Shown: positions 17,647 through 26,202, counted from the stretch's first letter. The stretch is DNA of 64,000 nucleotides from Weissella uvarum (GCF_016908785.1 NZ_JAFBEO010000006.1:35652-99651); one strand, 5' to 3'. Notes: generated from the sequence alone by a model not told the origin. A program made the numbers and translations.

Positions 17647-18085
17647 AAACGTAGGGAAAACGTTAGTTATATTGTTGTTCATTGTTGTTCTGGGGGTAGT
17701 ATCAGCAATTGTGTATTCTGCTACAAGCAGTGGTATTAAAACCCAAATGACATTTACGCAAAACCCTAGTCGTGTTATTGAAACTAGGGACAAGGCAAAT
17801 AAAGAAACAGTAATTGTATTTTTGAATCCAACGTGTGGTCATTGCCAGGATGCATATCCAAAAATTGTGAAGGCTGCAGGAAGTCAACGAACTAAAGCGC
17901 AAAATATTGCCACAGTTTATGTGAACGCAAAGGATGATAAAAACAAGAGTCTTTTAAAGAAATATGATGTTAATAACACACCAACGTTAATTCAAGATGT
18001 CGGTGGGAATGTGTCAGTACCCATCTCATTAGTAAAATACGGTGAGATAGACAATGATGTTATTAAAAATGTTTATCGACAGTAG
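17630..18085 (+). CDS. Membrane-anchored thioredoxin-like protein
   Basis: A 151-residue protein with an N-terminal membrane anchor at residues 9-30, then a thioredoxin fold. FLNPTCGHCQDAYPK carries the redox pair Cys-Gly-His-Cys at about 69-72, and NNTPTLI supplies the cis-proline. Facing outward, it could make, break or rearrange disulphides in exported or channel proteins. Thioredoxin-like proteins occur in Gram-positive conjugative plasmids. It overlaps the gene before and precedes the PBP gene by about 40 bases. The fold and active site are clear; the substrate is unknown. Confidence 0.82.
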   Translation: MTSKFRNVGKTLVILLFIVVLGVVSAIVYSATSSGIKTQMTFTQNPSRVIETRDKANKETVIVFLNPTCGHCQDAYPKIVKAAGSQRTKAQNIATVYVNAKDDKNKSLLKKYDVNNTPTLIQDVGGNVSVPISLVKYGEIDNDVIKNVYRQ

Positions 18086-18126
18086 ATGGGAGGCGCGGTG
18101 TTTAGATAGGGCATTGCGAGTCTAAG

Positions 18127-20262
18127 ATGGCTAAGAAAAAAGTTCACGTAGTTAAGAAAAAACCAGTATATAAGAGTGTTTGGTTCTATTTGATTGTGGT
18201 AGTGATAGCAGCTGCATTGGGAATTCTGTATATCTTGTGGGGAGCACCACAGGTTAGTCAAAAGCAGTTGCGTAACTTACCACAGATTACCACGCAAATT
18301 TATGACGATAATAATAAGGAAATTTATAATTCTTCTCAGGCGAAAAATGATTATGTTAAATATGACGACATCCCCAAGAGCTACATTGATGCAGTTACTG
18401 CTATAGAAGATAAGAATTTCTTCCATGAAAAAGGATTCTCAGTAAAGGGAATTCTAAATGCATTTAAAACGACCTTTGAATCTAAAGTGTTAGGGAGAGG
18501 GGTCCAAGTTGGTGGTTCGGGAATCACACAACAGTTAGTGAAACTATCATTGTTCTCAACTGATGCATCTGATCGGACGTTAAAACGTAAGTTGCAAGAA
18601 ATTTGGATATCAGTTCAAGTAGATTCTATCTATTCTAAGGAACGACAATTAGAGTGGTATATCAATAAAGTTTATGAAGGTTATGGCCGATATGGCGCAC
18701 AGACAATTTCGAGATTCTATTATGGAAGGAATTTGAATAAGTTGTCTGTGGATCAGCAAGCGCTGGTTGCTGGTTTGGGCCAATCGCCAAGTGTCTATAA
18801 CGTCTATCAAAATCCTGAGGCAGTAAAAAAGCGTCGAAACTTGGTCTTAGCAGCTATGCAATCGACCGGAGCGATTAATAAGCAACAATATCAACAATCT
18901 GTGCAACAGCCGGTTAACCATGGAGTGGTACCAATCGAAAAGCATGAACGGCCAGCAAATGTGCGAAAGATTGATGATGTTGTTTCAAATGCGCTACAGG
19001 AGGCCGAAGAGGCAGGATATAAGCCAAGAACAGAAAGCTTGAAGATTTATACATCTTTGAATACAAAAGCCCAGAATGTTCTGTATGGGCAAATAAATGA
19101 CAACCCTAACTTTGCAGGTACTGATAAAGCATTACAAGGAGCCGCTACATTAGTTAATGTGAAGAATGGAGAGATACAAGCGCAAGTGGGTGGACGAAAC
19201 AAACAAGTTGATTTTGGTCTAAATCGTGCAACGCAAGAAACTAGGTCATCTGGTTCATCAATCAAACCATTACTTGATTATGGACCAGTGATAGAGAAGT
19301 ATGGATGGCATAGTCAGCACGTGTTAAATGATTCGCCATATAAGTATGAAGGAACTAACATTCAGATTTACAACTATGATCGTCGTTATCGTGGCAGTGT
19401 CACGATGCGTAAGGCCCTGGTTAATTCTTTGAACGTGCCAGCTGTTAAAGCGTTTGAGGCAGCGGGAGCAAGATACGCTTCTAACTTTGTACGTGCACTT
19501 GGCATCGATTTAAAGAATCCTGATGATGGCTCAACTATTGCTACAATATCGCAAGCATTGGGTACTGAAACATCAACACAAGCAATGGCAGGTGCATATG
19601 CTGCTGTTTCAAATGGTGGTATGTATAATCCGCCACACTTGTTACGCAAAGTTGTTTCAAATTCAGGTACAAGAACACGTGAGAATAAAGCGTTGCGTGT
19701 TATGAGTGAAGGTACAGCCTATACGCTGGTCGATATGCTTAAGGGTGTTCCTTCAAGCAATGGAACAGCAAAGGGTGCGATGATTAAAGGTATGCCTCAG
19801 GCTGGTAAAACTGGTTTGAATCAATTTGATGCTAGTGAAAAGAAACCCGCACGTGCGGTTAAGGATTCATGGTATGCAGGATTTACGCCTAATCAAGTAT
19901 TAGTCACGTGGATGGGATTTGATGAAACAGCTAAGGCTACTCATTACTTGTCGCCACGCATTTTACCTAGTGGGGCTTCAGAAGAAGACTTACCACAGTA
20001 TGTATATAAAGACACAATGAAGAGGATTACTAATAAAAAGAACGATTGGAAAAAGCCAAACGATGCATATGGAACATCAGGAGGTCAAATTGGCCCGGTT
20101 GTTCAAACACAAAAGTACAAACAACCTAGTTCAAGACCAGGGGATGCAAACCTAAATCGGGATGTTGATAATCTCTTGAATCAGAAAAAGATGTTTGTTG
20201 GCGGGACGCTAGATCCAAATTATTCAAAATCAGACATTGAGAGGTATCATAATGCGAACTAA
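18127..20262 (+). CDS. Class A penicillin-binding protein (bifunctional peptidoglycan synthase)
   Basis: A 711-residue protein with a cytoplasmic basic start and a membrane anchor at 18-38. A GT51 glycosyltransferase domain (about 60-240) holds AIEDKNFFHEKG with catalytic Glu94 and GGSGITQQLVKLSL at 129-142. The transpeptidase domain (about 310-620) has SxxK at Ser377-Lys380, SLN at 434-436 and KTG at 561-563. All core motifs are intact, so it should both polymerise and cross-link glycan. Plasmid-borne class A PBPs are unusual. Here it lies with a thioredoxin and a membrane coiled-coil protein, suggesting wall rebuilding around a surface machine. It could also alter beta-lactam tolerance, though nothing here shows that. 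Confidence 0.93.
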   Translation: MAKKKVHVVKKKPVYKSVWFYLIVVVIAAALGILYILWGAPQVSQKQLRNLPQITTQIYDDNNKEIYNSSQAKNDYVKYDDIPKSYIDAVTAIEDKNFFHEKGFSVKGILNAFKTTFESKVLGRGVQVGGSGITQQLVKLSLFSTDASDRTLKRKLQEIWISVQVDSIYSKERQLEWYINKVYEGYGRYGAQTISRFYYGRNLNKLSVDQQALVAGLGQSPSVYNVYQNPEAVKKRRNLVLAAMQSTGAINKQQYQQSVQQPVNHGVVPIEKHERPANVRKIDDVVSNALQEAEEAGYKPRTESLKIYTSLNTKAQNVLYGQINDNPNFAGTDKALQGAATLVNVKNGEIQAQVGGRNKQVDFGLNRATQETRSSGSSIKPLLDYGPVIEKYGWHSQHVLNDSPYKYEGTNIQIYNYDRRYRGSVTMRKALVNSLNVPAVKAFEAAGARYASNFVRALGIDLKNPDDGSTIATISQALGTETSTQAMAGAYAAVSNGGMYNPPHLLRKVVSNSGTRTRENKALRVMSEGTAYTLVDMLKGVPSSNGTAKGAMIKGMPQAGKTGLNQFDASEKKPARAVKDSWYAGFTPNQVLVTWMGFDETAKATHYLSPRILPSGASEEDLPQYVYKDTMKRITNKKNDWKKPNDAYGTSGGQIGPVVQTQKYKQPSSRPGDANLNRDVDNLLNQKKMFVGGTLDPNYSKSDIERYHNAN

Positions 20263-21442
20263 AAAAAAGCATATCGTGATGCTGGCCTTGGTTTTTTTGG
20301 TGGTGATAGTCGTCTTATTATATTGGCGTTCTTATAGTCTAAATAAACAAGGAGCAGAGAATGTCTCAGTCAAGAATGGTGTCATGTCTTCTCAGAGTAA
20401 TGCTTATCTCAAATATGAACAGATGGATACTAAATTCAAAAAGGCAACCGATGTTTCAAAGATGGTTCCTGATGACGAAGATATTTCAAAGATGAATGAA
20501 TTGAAGGACAACATGCATCCTAATGAGGCAGCGCTTATTCAAGATGGCTTAGACGCCTATAAGCAAGAACGGGTTGTCTTGAAGAATTACAACGCATTGT
20601 TGGATAACGATGGTAAGTCAGCGACAGGACGACAAGGTGGTAATACTACTAAGCTGAAAAAGTCGGTGACGCCGGCAAAGATATATCAATTTAACGATAC
20701 TTTCGCTGGAACAATTCACTCAATTCTTTTAGATAACCCATCTGATCCATTTGCATTAAAGATGGATGAATTGATGGTTCAATTAGGACAAGATTCAGAT
20801 ACGATTTTATCTGGCTTCTCAAAGCTAATTGGTAAAGATGGAGAAGTAAAAAGACAAAATGTGAATGGCCAAACCGGTTACGTACTGCAAGCGTCAGATT
20901 TACTATTTCCACCAACGTTGAATAGTGTGATGAACAGCTTTTCTTCTTTGCATTATCAATGGGGATGCCTTGATGTGATTAAGTCAGGAGAGTCTAACCT
21001 AACCAAATTATCAGAAGGCCATAAAGATAAAATGGAATCTGATTCAAAGAAATATCTAAAGCAAATTGAGGAAGAGGCTAAGAGAGAATCAAAGCGTCGG
21101 GCGTCTGAACAGAGCAAACGTGATGAGGAATCACGTAAGGCATCGATGGAAGATGAAGAATCACGACGCAAAGAGATGGAAGAATCATTTAAGAGAGATT
21201 CTGAACGTGTAAGTCGTAGCTTTGAACAAAATGTTGAAGAGTCACGGACAGATGAAAGTGAAACATTGCCAAGTCGTGTAGAGGGAAACGTGGAGTCAAA
21301 TCAAGTTCGGCCTGAAGCTAATAGTTCTTCAAGTTCGGTAAATAGCACAAATTCTTCATTAAGGAATGATGTGAACAATGGACGTGAGGCCTCATCCGAT
21401 GATAATAGACATGCGGGACGAAATGAGGAATTATCTAATTAA
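20252..21442 (+). CDS. Membrane-anchored extracellular coiled-coil protein
   Basis: A 396-residue protein with one N-terminal anchor (about residues 8-25), an extracellular helical domain of about 230 residues, a highly charged Arg/Glu/Ser coiled coil (about 265-335) and a Ser/Asn-rich tail. The ATG at 20252 is chosen because GAGAGG is eight bases upstream; an in-frame TTG 15 bases earlier lies over that site. It overlaps the PBP gene by 11 bases. It may be a structural partner of the PBP in the wall. No family is recognised. Confidence 0.7.
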   Translation: MRTKKKHIVMLALVFLVVIVVLLYWRSYSLNKQGAENVSVKNGVMSSQSNAYLKYEQMDTKFKKATDVSKMVPDDEDISKMNELKDNMHPNEAALIQDGLDAYKQERVVLKNYNALLDNDGKSATGRQGGNTTKLKKSVTPAKIYQFNDTFAGTIHSILLDNPSDPFALKMDELMVQLGQDSDTILSGFSKLIGKDGEVKRQNVNGQTGYVLQASDLLFPPTLNSVMNSFSSLHYQWGCLDVIKSGESNLTKLSEGHKDKMESDSKKYLKQIEEEAKRESKRRASEQSKRDEESRKASMEDEESRRKEMEESFKRDSERVSRSFEQNVEESRTDESETLPSRVEGNVESNQVRPEANSSSSSVNSTNSSLRNDVNNGREASSDDNRHAGRNEELSN

Positions 21443-21450
21443 TTAAAACG

Positions 21451-21476
21451 TGCCGAATAAGGGGTTTCATTCGGCA
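21451..21476 (+). terminator. GC-rich hairpin after the coiled-coil gene
   Basis: TGCCGAAT (21451-21458) pairs perfectly with ATTCGGCA (21469-21476). No T-run follows, so it may be a partial terminator or a stabilising 3' structure rather than a full stop. Confidence 0.5.
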
Positions 21477-21524
21477 GGAAAGTGAGGGATAATAGAGAAG
21501 AAGAAATAAATTGGAGATTCAAAT

Positions 21525-21800
21525 ATGCAAATTCAATATTCAAAACGGGCCAAGAAAGACTTGAAGAAGATGAAGTCAGGGCACAACAATCAGATTTATC
21601 ACAAAACGATGCACTTGCTGCGATTGCTTGAAGATGGTGCTACGGATTCAATCGGCGATTTAGAAAAGATTTGCTATCGTCGTATGCCGTGCTTAAGCGT
21701 TCGTTTAAACAAGAAAGACAGACTAATCTATTCAATTGCAGGATCAAGTATTAGGGTTGAATCTTTTTTAGGACACGAAACAAACTTCCAGGTTAAATAA
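21525..21800 (+). CDS. YoeB/RelE-superfamily toxin-like protein
   Basis: A 91-residue basic protein. It starts MQIQYSKRAKKDLKKMK and later has LSVRLNKKDRLIYSIAGSS and VESFLGHE, closely following the YoeB/Txe pattern with a C-terminal Gly-His in the place of the catalytic His. Such toxins cut mRNA in the ribosome. No Phd/YefM-type antitoxin lies directly upstream; a 129-residue gene of unknown family follows after 29 bases and could be an unusual partner. TGGAGA precedes the ATG. Fold resemblance is good; activity is unknown. Confidence 0.65.
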   Translation: MQIQYSKRAKKDLKKMKSGHNNQIYHKTMHLLRLLEDGATDSIGDLEKICYRRMPCLSVRLNKKDRLIYSIAGSSIRVESFLGHETNFQVK

Positions 21801-21829
21801 TAGTCAGTTAATAAAAAGGAGAATTATAA

Positions 21830-22219
21830 ATGGTTAAAGATAATAAAATTGCATTGAATCAAACGACAAAGCAAAGTTGGCGTGATGCTGAAAAAGAACT
21901 TAGTTATGAATACGTACATCAGTTTGATTATCGCAATCCATCAACTGAAAAGTTTGTATGGATGGCCGAGGCCTTAGACTTCTTTGAGTCTGAACTTGAA
22001 AACATTCTACTACATGGGAACCAGGCTCAAGTAATGGTTCCTGCTACGGTTGATAGGGATGAAACTGGGAACGTATATAAAGCGACATTACAAGCTTTAG
22101 TTGAAGATGCTTTTGAAAGTTCACATCGCGGACCAATTCCAATTGGTTTGGAAGAGCGCCCAGAGGCATTCCGAATTTATCAAGTGATGAAACTGGCGAT
22201 TAAAGATATTACCGAATAG
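21830..22219 (+). CDS. Unknown acidic protein downstream of the toxin-like gene
   Basis: A 129-residue soluble, acidic protein (MVKDNKIALNQTTKQSWRDA), helical in appearance, with AAGGAG upstream. It is not similar to common antitoxin DNA-binding folds that I can recognise. Its position directly after the YoeB-like gene makes it the only candidate neutraliser in the operon, but that is inference from position. Confidence 0.6.
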   Translation: MVKDNKIALNQTTKQSWRDAEKELSYEYVHQFDYRNPSTEKFVWMAEALDFFESELENILLHGNQAQVMVPATVDRDETGNVYKATLQALVEDAFESSHRGPIPIGLEERPEAFRIYQVMKLAIKDITE

Positions 22220-22238
22220 TAGAACGTAAGGAATAAAT

Positions 22239-22559
22239 ATGCTGAATCCGTATAAAGAATACACACTCTCAATTGGTGTTGATGGTGAATCACTCAAACC
22301 TTTTTGGGCTAGTAACGATGGCTTTGCTACTGAGCTAAAAGCTAAGGAAATGCTGATGGACTATGGGGCCGATGGAAGTGCCATTAATGAAGTAGAGGGA
22401 TTAGCACAAAAGCTAGTCGTTCTTTCTGATTATGATACAGGTAGTTGGATTGTTAGGAAAAGTATCGAATTTACTAGTGCCAAAGGGCAAGATGTCACGC
22501 TCGACATTGTTTATGGTGATACGAATTCTTTAGATGTTAATCATCAGTTTGGATTGTAG
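22239..22559 (+). CDS. Small unknown protein
   Basis: A 106-residue soluble protein (MLNPYKEYTLSIGVDGESLK) with beta-type composition. It begins 19 bases after the previous gene and belongs to the same transcript. No motif is recognised. Confidence 0.55.
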   Translation: MLNPYKEYTLSIGVDGESLKPFWASNDGFATELKAKEMLMDYGADGSAINEVEGLAQKLVVLSDYDTGSWIVRKSIEFTSAKGQDVTLDIVYGDTNSLDVNHQFGL

Positions 22560-23061
22560 CGCTGAAAGTAGGAAAAAAGTGTATCAAATATTAATAAGTG
22601 TATTTCTGTTCATAGTAGCGCTGTGTATTGTGCTTCTGTTTGAAGATTTAAAGAAGTTGATGAACCTATGGCACATGGGTGATGATGACTGGACTAAGTC
22701 ATATACTAATTACCAAACGGTACTGACGGCATTGGAGATTTTGCCGATTGCCTTGTTCGCATGGATGATTTTGAAAAACCTAAATATGATTGATTTGATG
22801 AGTTTTGTTTGGTTAGTCGAAAAATTGGCAATGGCCATAATCATCACATCATGGATTGTGAATCGTTCAATGGTAGTTAGAAACAAACAGATTAGTAAGA
22901 ATAAAGTTGATTGGATTATCCTATTGGGATTTGTTGGTTTCTTTTGCGCGGGTTGGTTCCGAAACATCTTTACGATGCTTTTGCCTATCCTGCCGTTGCT
23001 CGTAATTGTGTGGATTAGTAAGGGGGAAATAGTGCCACGCCTAAAGCAAACAAAGAAGTGA
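22534..23061 (+). CDS. Multi-span membrane protein ending the operon
   Basis: Up to 175 residues with about five membrane spans and a basic end (RLKQTKK). The start is uncertain: an ATG at 22534 overlaps the preceding gene by 26 bases, while a GTG at 22578 (VYQILISVFLF) has AAGTAGG a few bases upstream and places the first span directly at the N-terminus. It is the last gene before the terminator at 23130. No family is recognised. Confidence 0.6.
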   Translation: MLIISLDCSAESRKKVYQILISVFLFIVALCIVLLFEDLKKLMNLWHMGDDDWTKSYTNYQTVLTALEILPIALFAWMILKNLNMIDLMSFVWLVEKLAMAIIITSWIVNRSMVVRNKQISKNKVDWIILLGFVGFFCAGWFRNIFTMLLPILPLLVIVWISKGEIVPRLKQTKK

Positions 23062-23129
23062 TGCAGTTAGTTGGGGAGGTATTTGACCAATGCTGACATT
23101 ACAAGAGGATTAGAGGAGGTATAAAAATT

Positions 23130-23157
23130 GGTTAGTTTACGGACTAACCTTTTTTTA
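23130..23157 (+). terminator. Terminator of the PBP operon
   Basis: GGTTAGT and ACTAACC form a seven-pair stem around TTTACGG-type loop bases, followed by seven T residues. Confidence 0.88.
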
Positions 23158-23259
23158 TACCGTTTAACATAATATAATGAAATTTGGTCTATATTAGCTG
23201 TGTATATCTAGTCGAATCCGTTTAGATATACGCTGGATTATTTTAAGGAGTATACGGAA

Positions 23260-25239
23260 ATGGGAAGTAAGCAAAGAGTTAAGTTATATAAAAGTGGTAA
23301 GGTATGGGTTAGTGCTCTTGTTGCCTCATCATTTTTGATGATGGGTGGCGTAGCGAATGCGGATGATGTAGATACGTCTACAACGACACCAGAGGCAGCA
23401 CAAACAGTTAGCGAAGATGAGAACACACCTCAATCTACATCAACTAGCAAGACAGTTGAAACCGGTGTATCAGCCTCACAACAAAACGCTAATTCTGTTA
23501 GTGAATCAGTAAGTCAAAATCAAAGCAGTCAATCTGCAAGCAATAGTCAACTAAACAGCTCTTCAGCTAGTGAAGTTAACTCATCTAATGGTAGTCAAAG
23601 TGTTACTAGTCAAGTTGAATCAAACAGTATCAAGCAAAGCACAAAAGCATCTGCAAGCGCCGGTGCTTCAAAGCTTACTAACTCTCAAAGTGAAGTATCT
23701 TCAACAAGTGCAACTTCACAACAAAGTCAAGTATCATCAAAGACAAATACTAATACTAAGGCAACGTCTGAAGTGAAAAATGGTTGGAGCAATGGCAAGT
23801 ATTACAAGAACGGAATCATGGTTACTGGTTCACAAAAAATTGGGAACCAATATTATTATTTCGATGCTAATGGAAATGCACACAAGGGATTACGTTCATA
23901 TGCAGACGCTAATGGGAAACTTCATTTAGAATTCTATAACAGCGACTTCACACGTGCTCAAAACAAGCGTATTTTTGCTGACAACCACTATTATTACTTT
24001 GATCAGAATGGTCAAGCGATTATCGGTTTGCGTCGATACAAGGATGCTAACAGTAAGCAATATCTAGAATTCTATAGTTCTAACTTTGCTGGTGCCCGTA
24101 ACAAGCGCATCAAGACCAATGATCATTATTATTACTTTGATCAGAACGGCTTGGCCATCACTGGTTTACGTCAATATAAAGATGCCAACGGCAAGCTACA
24201 TTTAGAATTTTATAGTTCTAACTTTGCCGGTGCTCGTAATAAGCGCATCAAAACAGCTAACCACTACTATTTCTTCAATAAGAATGGTAAGGCCATCAAT
24301 GGTGTACGTAAGTTTAAGGATTCAAAGGGTAAGCAACACTTAGAGTTCTATAGTTCAAACTTTGCTGGCGCCCGTAACAAGCGTGTTAAGACGAACGGTC
24401 ATTACTACTACTTGAACAACACAGGACAAGCGATTACTGGCTTCCGTGGTTATAAAGATGCCAAGGGTAAGAACCAACTTGAATTCTATAGCTCAAACTT
24501 TGCTGGAGCGCGTAATAAGAGCATCCTCCAAAAAGGGAGCTACTACTTCTTTAATAAGTATGGCCATGCCATCACAGGTAAGCGTTACTATAAGAACACG
24601 ATGGAATTTTACCAAAGTAACTTTAAGCGTCTAACAAATGCTTGGAAGACATTGAGCAATACGCGTTATCATTTCAATAACAAGGGCCGTGTTGATCAAG
24701 CATTGTTGAACTACACATACTACTCACAATTGAACCAAGGTGCCCCACAAGGTTGTGAAGGCGCGTCAATGCAAATTGCATTGTCACATAAGAATCGTGC
24801 CGTCCCAGGCTTGCCAAGCATCTATCGCAAGGTGCCAGTTGGTTATGGTGTTAACCCTGGTAAGGGATTCTACGGTAACCCATTTGGACACGGTAGTCGT
24901 TATACAGAAACTATTTTTGCTAATCCATTAGCAAAAGCATTTAAAAACATGGGAGCCGCTGACATCACGGGTGCTGGTACTTCACAGATTATTAAGGAGC
25001 TAACACGCTCTAATGCTGTTGTAACCTGGGCAGACTATTACTGGCGTTTGTCAGGCCAACATGCTTTCCACGTTATGACAATTGTTGGATACCGTCCTGG
25101 TCAATTTTTGATTGCTGATCCATACGCAACAGGTAAGCGGACAATGTGGGTATCACAAAGTACTTGGGCCTACGTTAACAAGAACACAAAGGCACTTGGT
25201 TGGAACACACCAAAGTCTATGAACATGGTTATTCGTTAA
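23260..25239 (+). CDS. Secreted cell-wall-binding protein with C39-like cysteine peptidase domain
   Basis: A 659-residue exported protein. The start has a KxYKxGKxWV signal (KLYKSGKVWVSALVASS) cut near ANA-DD. A Ser/Gln/Asn-rich linker (about 35-170) is followed by about seven repeats built around YYYFDQNG and LEFYSSNFAGARNKR, the choline/glucan-binding repeat style. The C-terminal domain of about 170 residues holds QGAPQGCEGASMQIAL with Cys499, then GQHAFHVMTIVGY with the His and IADPY. That is the triad order of C39-like (YvpB-type) peptidases. It should sit on the wall or on glucan and cleave a protein or peptide. AAGGAG precedes the ATG; it is a single gene with its own terminator. Confidence 0.88.
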   Translation: MGSKQRVKLYKSGKVWVSALVASSFLMMGGVANADDVDTSTTTPEAAQTVSEDENTPQSTSTSKTVETGVSASQQNANSVSESVSQNQSSQSASNSQLNSSSASEVNSSNGSQSVTSQVESNSIKQSTKASASAGASKLTNSQSEVSSTSATSQQSQVSSKTNTNTKATSEVKNGWSNGKYYKNGIMVTGSQKIGNQYYYFDANGNAHKGLRSYADANGKLHLEFYNSDFTRAQNKRIFADNHYYYFDQNGQAIIGLRRYKDANSKQYLEFYSSNFAGARNKRIKTNDHYYYFDQNGLAITGLRQYKDANGKLHLEFYSSNFAGARNKRIKTANHYYFFNKNGKAINGVRKFKDSKGKQHLEFYSSNFAGARNKRVKTNGHYYYLNNTGQAITGFRGYKDAKGKNQLEFYSSNFAGARNKSILQKGSYYFFNKYGHAITGKRYYKNTMEFYQSNFKRLTNAWKTLSNTRYHFNNKGRVDQALLNYTYYSQLNQGAPQGCEGASMQIALSHKNRAVPGLPSIYRKVPVGYGVNPGKGFYGNPFGHGSRYTETIFANPLAKAFKNMGAADITGAGTSQIIKELTRSNAVVTWADYYWRLSGQHAFHVMTIVGYRPGQFLIADPYATGKRTMWVSQSTWAYVNKNTKALGWNTPKSMNMVIR

Positions 25240-25247
25240 TTAAAGAA

Positions 25248-25276
25248 GTCACCGTTAAATACGGTGGCTTTTTTTC
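25248..25276 (+). terminator. Terminator after the C39-like gene
   Basis: GTCACCGT and ACGGTGGC pair over eight positions (one G-T) around TAAAT, followed by seven T residues. The conserved 20-bp box begins immediately after. Confidence 0.88.
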
Positions 25277-25336
25277 GTGCGCTAATTTTTATTTTTGTGA
25301 AATTAAATTGCGCTCACATAACCAAAACGATAGAAT
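25277..25336 (+). promoter_or_regulatory. Conserved box plus inverted half-site before the 76-residue gene
   Basis: 25277-25296 is the exact reverse complement of the box at 17123. A second, opposing half-site (AAATTGCGCTCAC, about 25305-25317) follows, then 13 bases and TAGAAT (25331-25336). The half-site to -10 spacing is similar to that at 8456 and 17123, so the second half may be the one serving the plus-strand gene. Confidence 0.5.
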
Positions 25337-25383
25337 GGGTATATTGATTAATAATCAATATAACATCGTTGGTGGGCTATAAA

Positions 25384-25614
25384 ATGGCGTTTGTGATCAA
25401 AACAGATACGGATAAGTATTACGCAAAAATATGTACTGGGAGTAAATTCGTCGTCAATTTAAAAAGGAATACACCGACTTATTACGACAATCAAGATACA
25501 GCGTTATCTGAGCTGTCTGTAATTAAATCAATTAATGATTGTGTATTGAATCAGACTAATTGTTCAGAAGACTTTGTTGATCTAGACAAGGTCCAAGTAA
25601 TTGAGACAAGGTAA
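25384..25614 (+). CDS. Small unknown protein
   Basis: A 76-residue soluble protein (MAFVIKTDTDKYYAKICTGS) with possible short beta strands. The ATG at 25384 is preferred because GGTGGG lies seven bases upstream; a TTG at 25369 is the only earlier in-frame start. It stands alone between the box-containing promoter and a tRNA gene. No family is recognised. Confidence 0.6.
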   Translation: MAFVIKTDTDKYYAKICTGSKFVVNLKRNTPTYYDNQDTALSELSVIKSINDCVLNQTNCSEDFVDLDKVQVIETR

Positions 25615-25640
25615 TTTAAGATTATCGCTATTACTAGGTT

Positions 25641-25714
25641 GTTCCTTTAGCTCAGTTGGTTAGAGCAGACAGCTCATAACTGTCCGGTCGCTGGTTCAAG
25701 TCCAGCAGGGAACA
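25641..25714 (+). tRNA. tRNA with CAU anticodon, most like tRNA-Ile2 (AUA-reading)
   Basis: A complete cloverleaf is visible. Acceptor GTTCCTT pairs with AGGGAAC (one G-T pair), D-stem GCTC/GAGC, anticodon arm GACAG-CTCATAA-CTGTC, T-arm GCTGG-TTCAAGT-CCAGC, and discriminator A. CCA is not encoded. The CAU anticodon could mean methionine, but the T-arm and variable region (GGTCGCTGGTTCAAGTCCAG) match the bacterial minor tRNA-Ile whose C34 becomes lysidine, allowing AUA decoding. A plasmid copy could help translation of AUA-containing plasmid genes. The tRNA is certain; the isoacceptor is likely but not proven. Confidence 0.93.
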
Positions 25715-25841
25715 TAACAATAAACTCACCGCCTTCTGTATACATGAGACATCATTGGTGACATGTCCAAGTTTACCTTCTGAATAGCCACAGAGGGGTT
25801 TAGCGGACATGAACATCAACCGCATTGAATGCGGTTGTACT

Positions 25842-25958
25842 ACAACTAAAAATGGATTATAAGAAGAATTCTTCATGATTCTATATCGTGGATATGTCGA
25901 AAATAGATACAGTCATTAATAATTTTTCTTTTTTCTGGTTCGATTCCAGGTAGTTGTG
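25842..25958 (+). ncRNA. tRNA-like remnant or tRNA-like RNA
   Basis: A canonical T-arm (TCTGG-TTCGATT-CCAGG, 25934-25950) is followed by exactly seven bases, TAGTTGT (25951-25957). These pair perfectly with ACAACTA at 25842-25848. A five-pair hairpin with seven-base loop (CATGA-TTCTATA-TCGTG, 25874-25890) stands where an anticodon arm would be. The total of 117 bases is too long and the D-arm is poor. It may be a decayed tRNA with an insertion, or a structured RNA mimicking tRNA. Confidence 0.3.
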
Positions 25959-26102
25959 TAAAAACAGAACAACACAAACATTCAGCCGTTTATGTTGTTT
26001 GGTAGCCAAGTTTTTTAATTTTTTAGGCTACAAATACTAGGACGAAACTAGTATTGTCTTTTGTCTTACTGGGTTGTACATCACTACTACAACCCCAGTT
26101 TT

Positions 26103-26202
26103 GCCTTTATTGCCGATGGGGTAAAACTTACTGGTTTATTTAGGGTTTAGTCGATTTCTTCTATGGATCAATAAGTTAGGGGTTCGATACCTCTTAAGGG
26201 CA
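26103..26202 (+). ncRNA. Second tRNA-like remnant
   Basis: A T-arm AGGGG-TTCGATA-CCTCT (26178-26194) is followed by the seven-base acceptor strand TAAGGGC (26195-26201), which pairs with GCCTTTA at 26103-26109 (one G-T). A discriminator-like A follows. TTGCCGATGGGG after the 5' acceptor recalls a class II D-arm. No clean anticodon arm was found and 100 bases is long, so a pseudo-tRNA is most likely. Confidence 0.3.
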
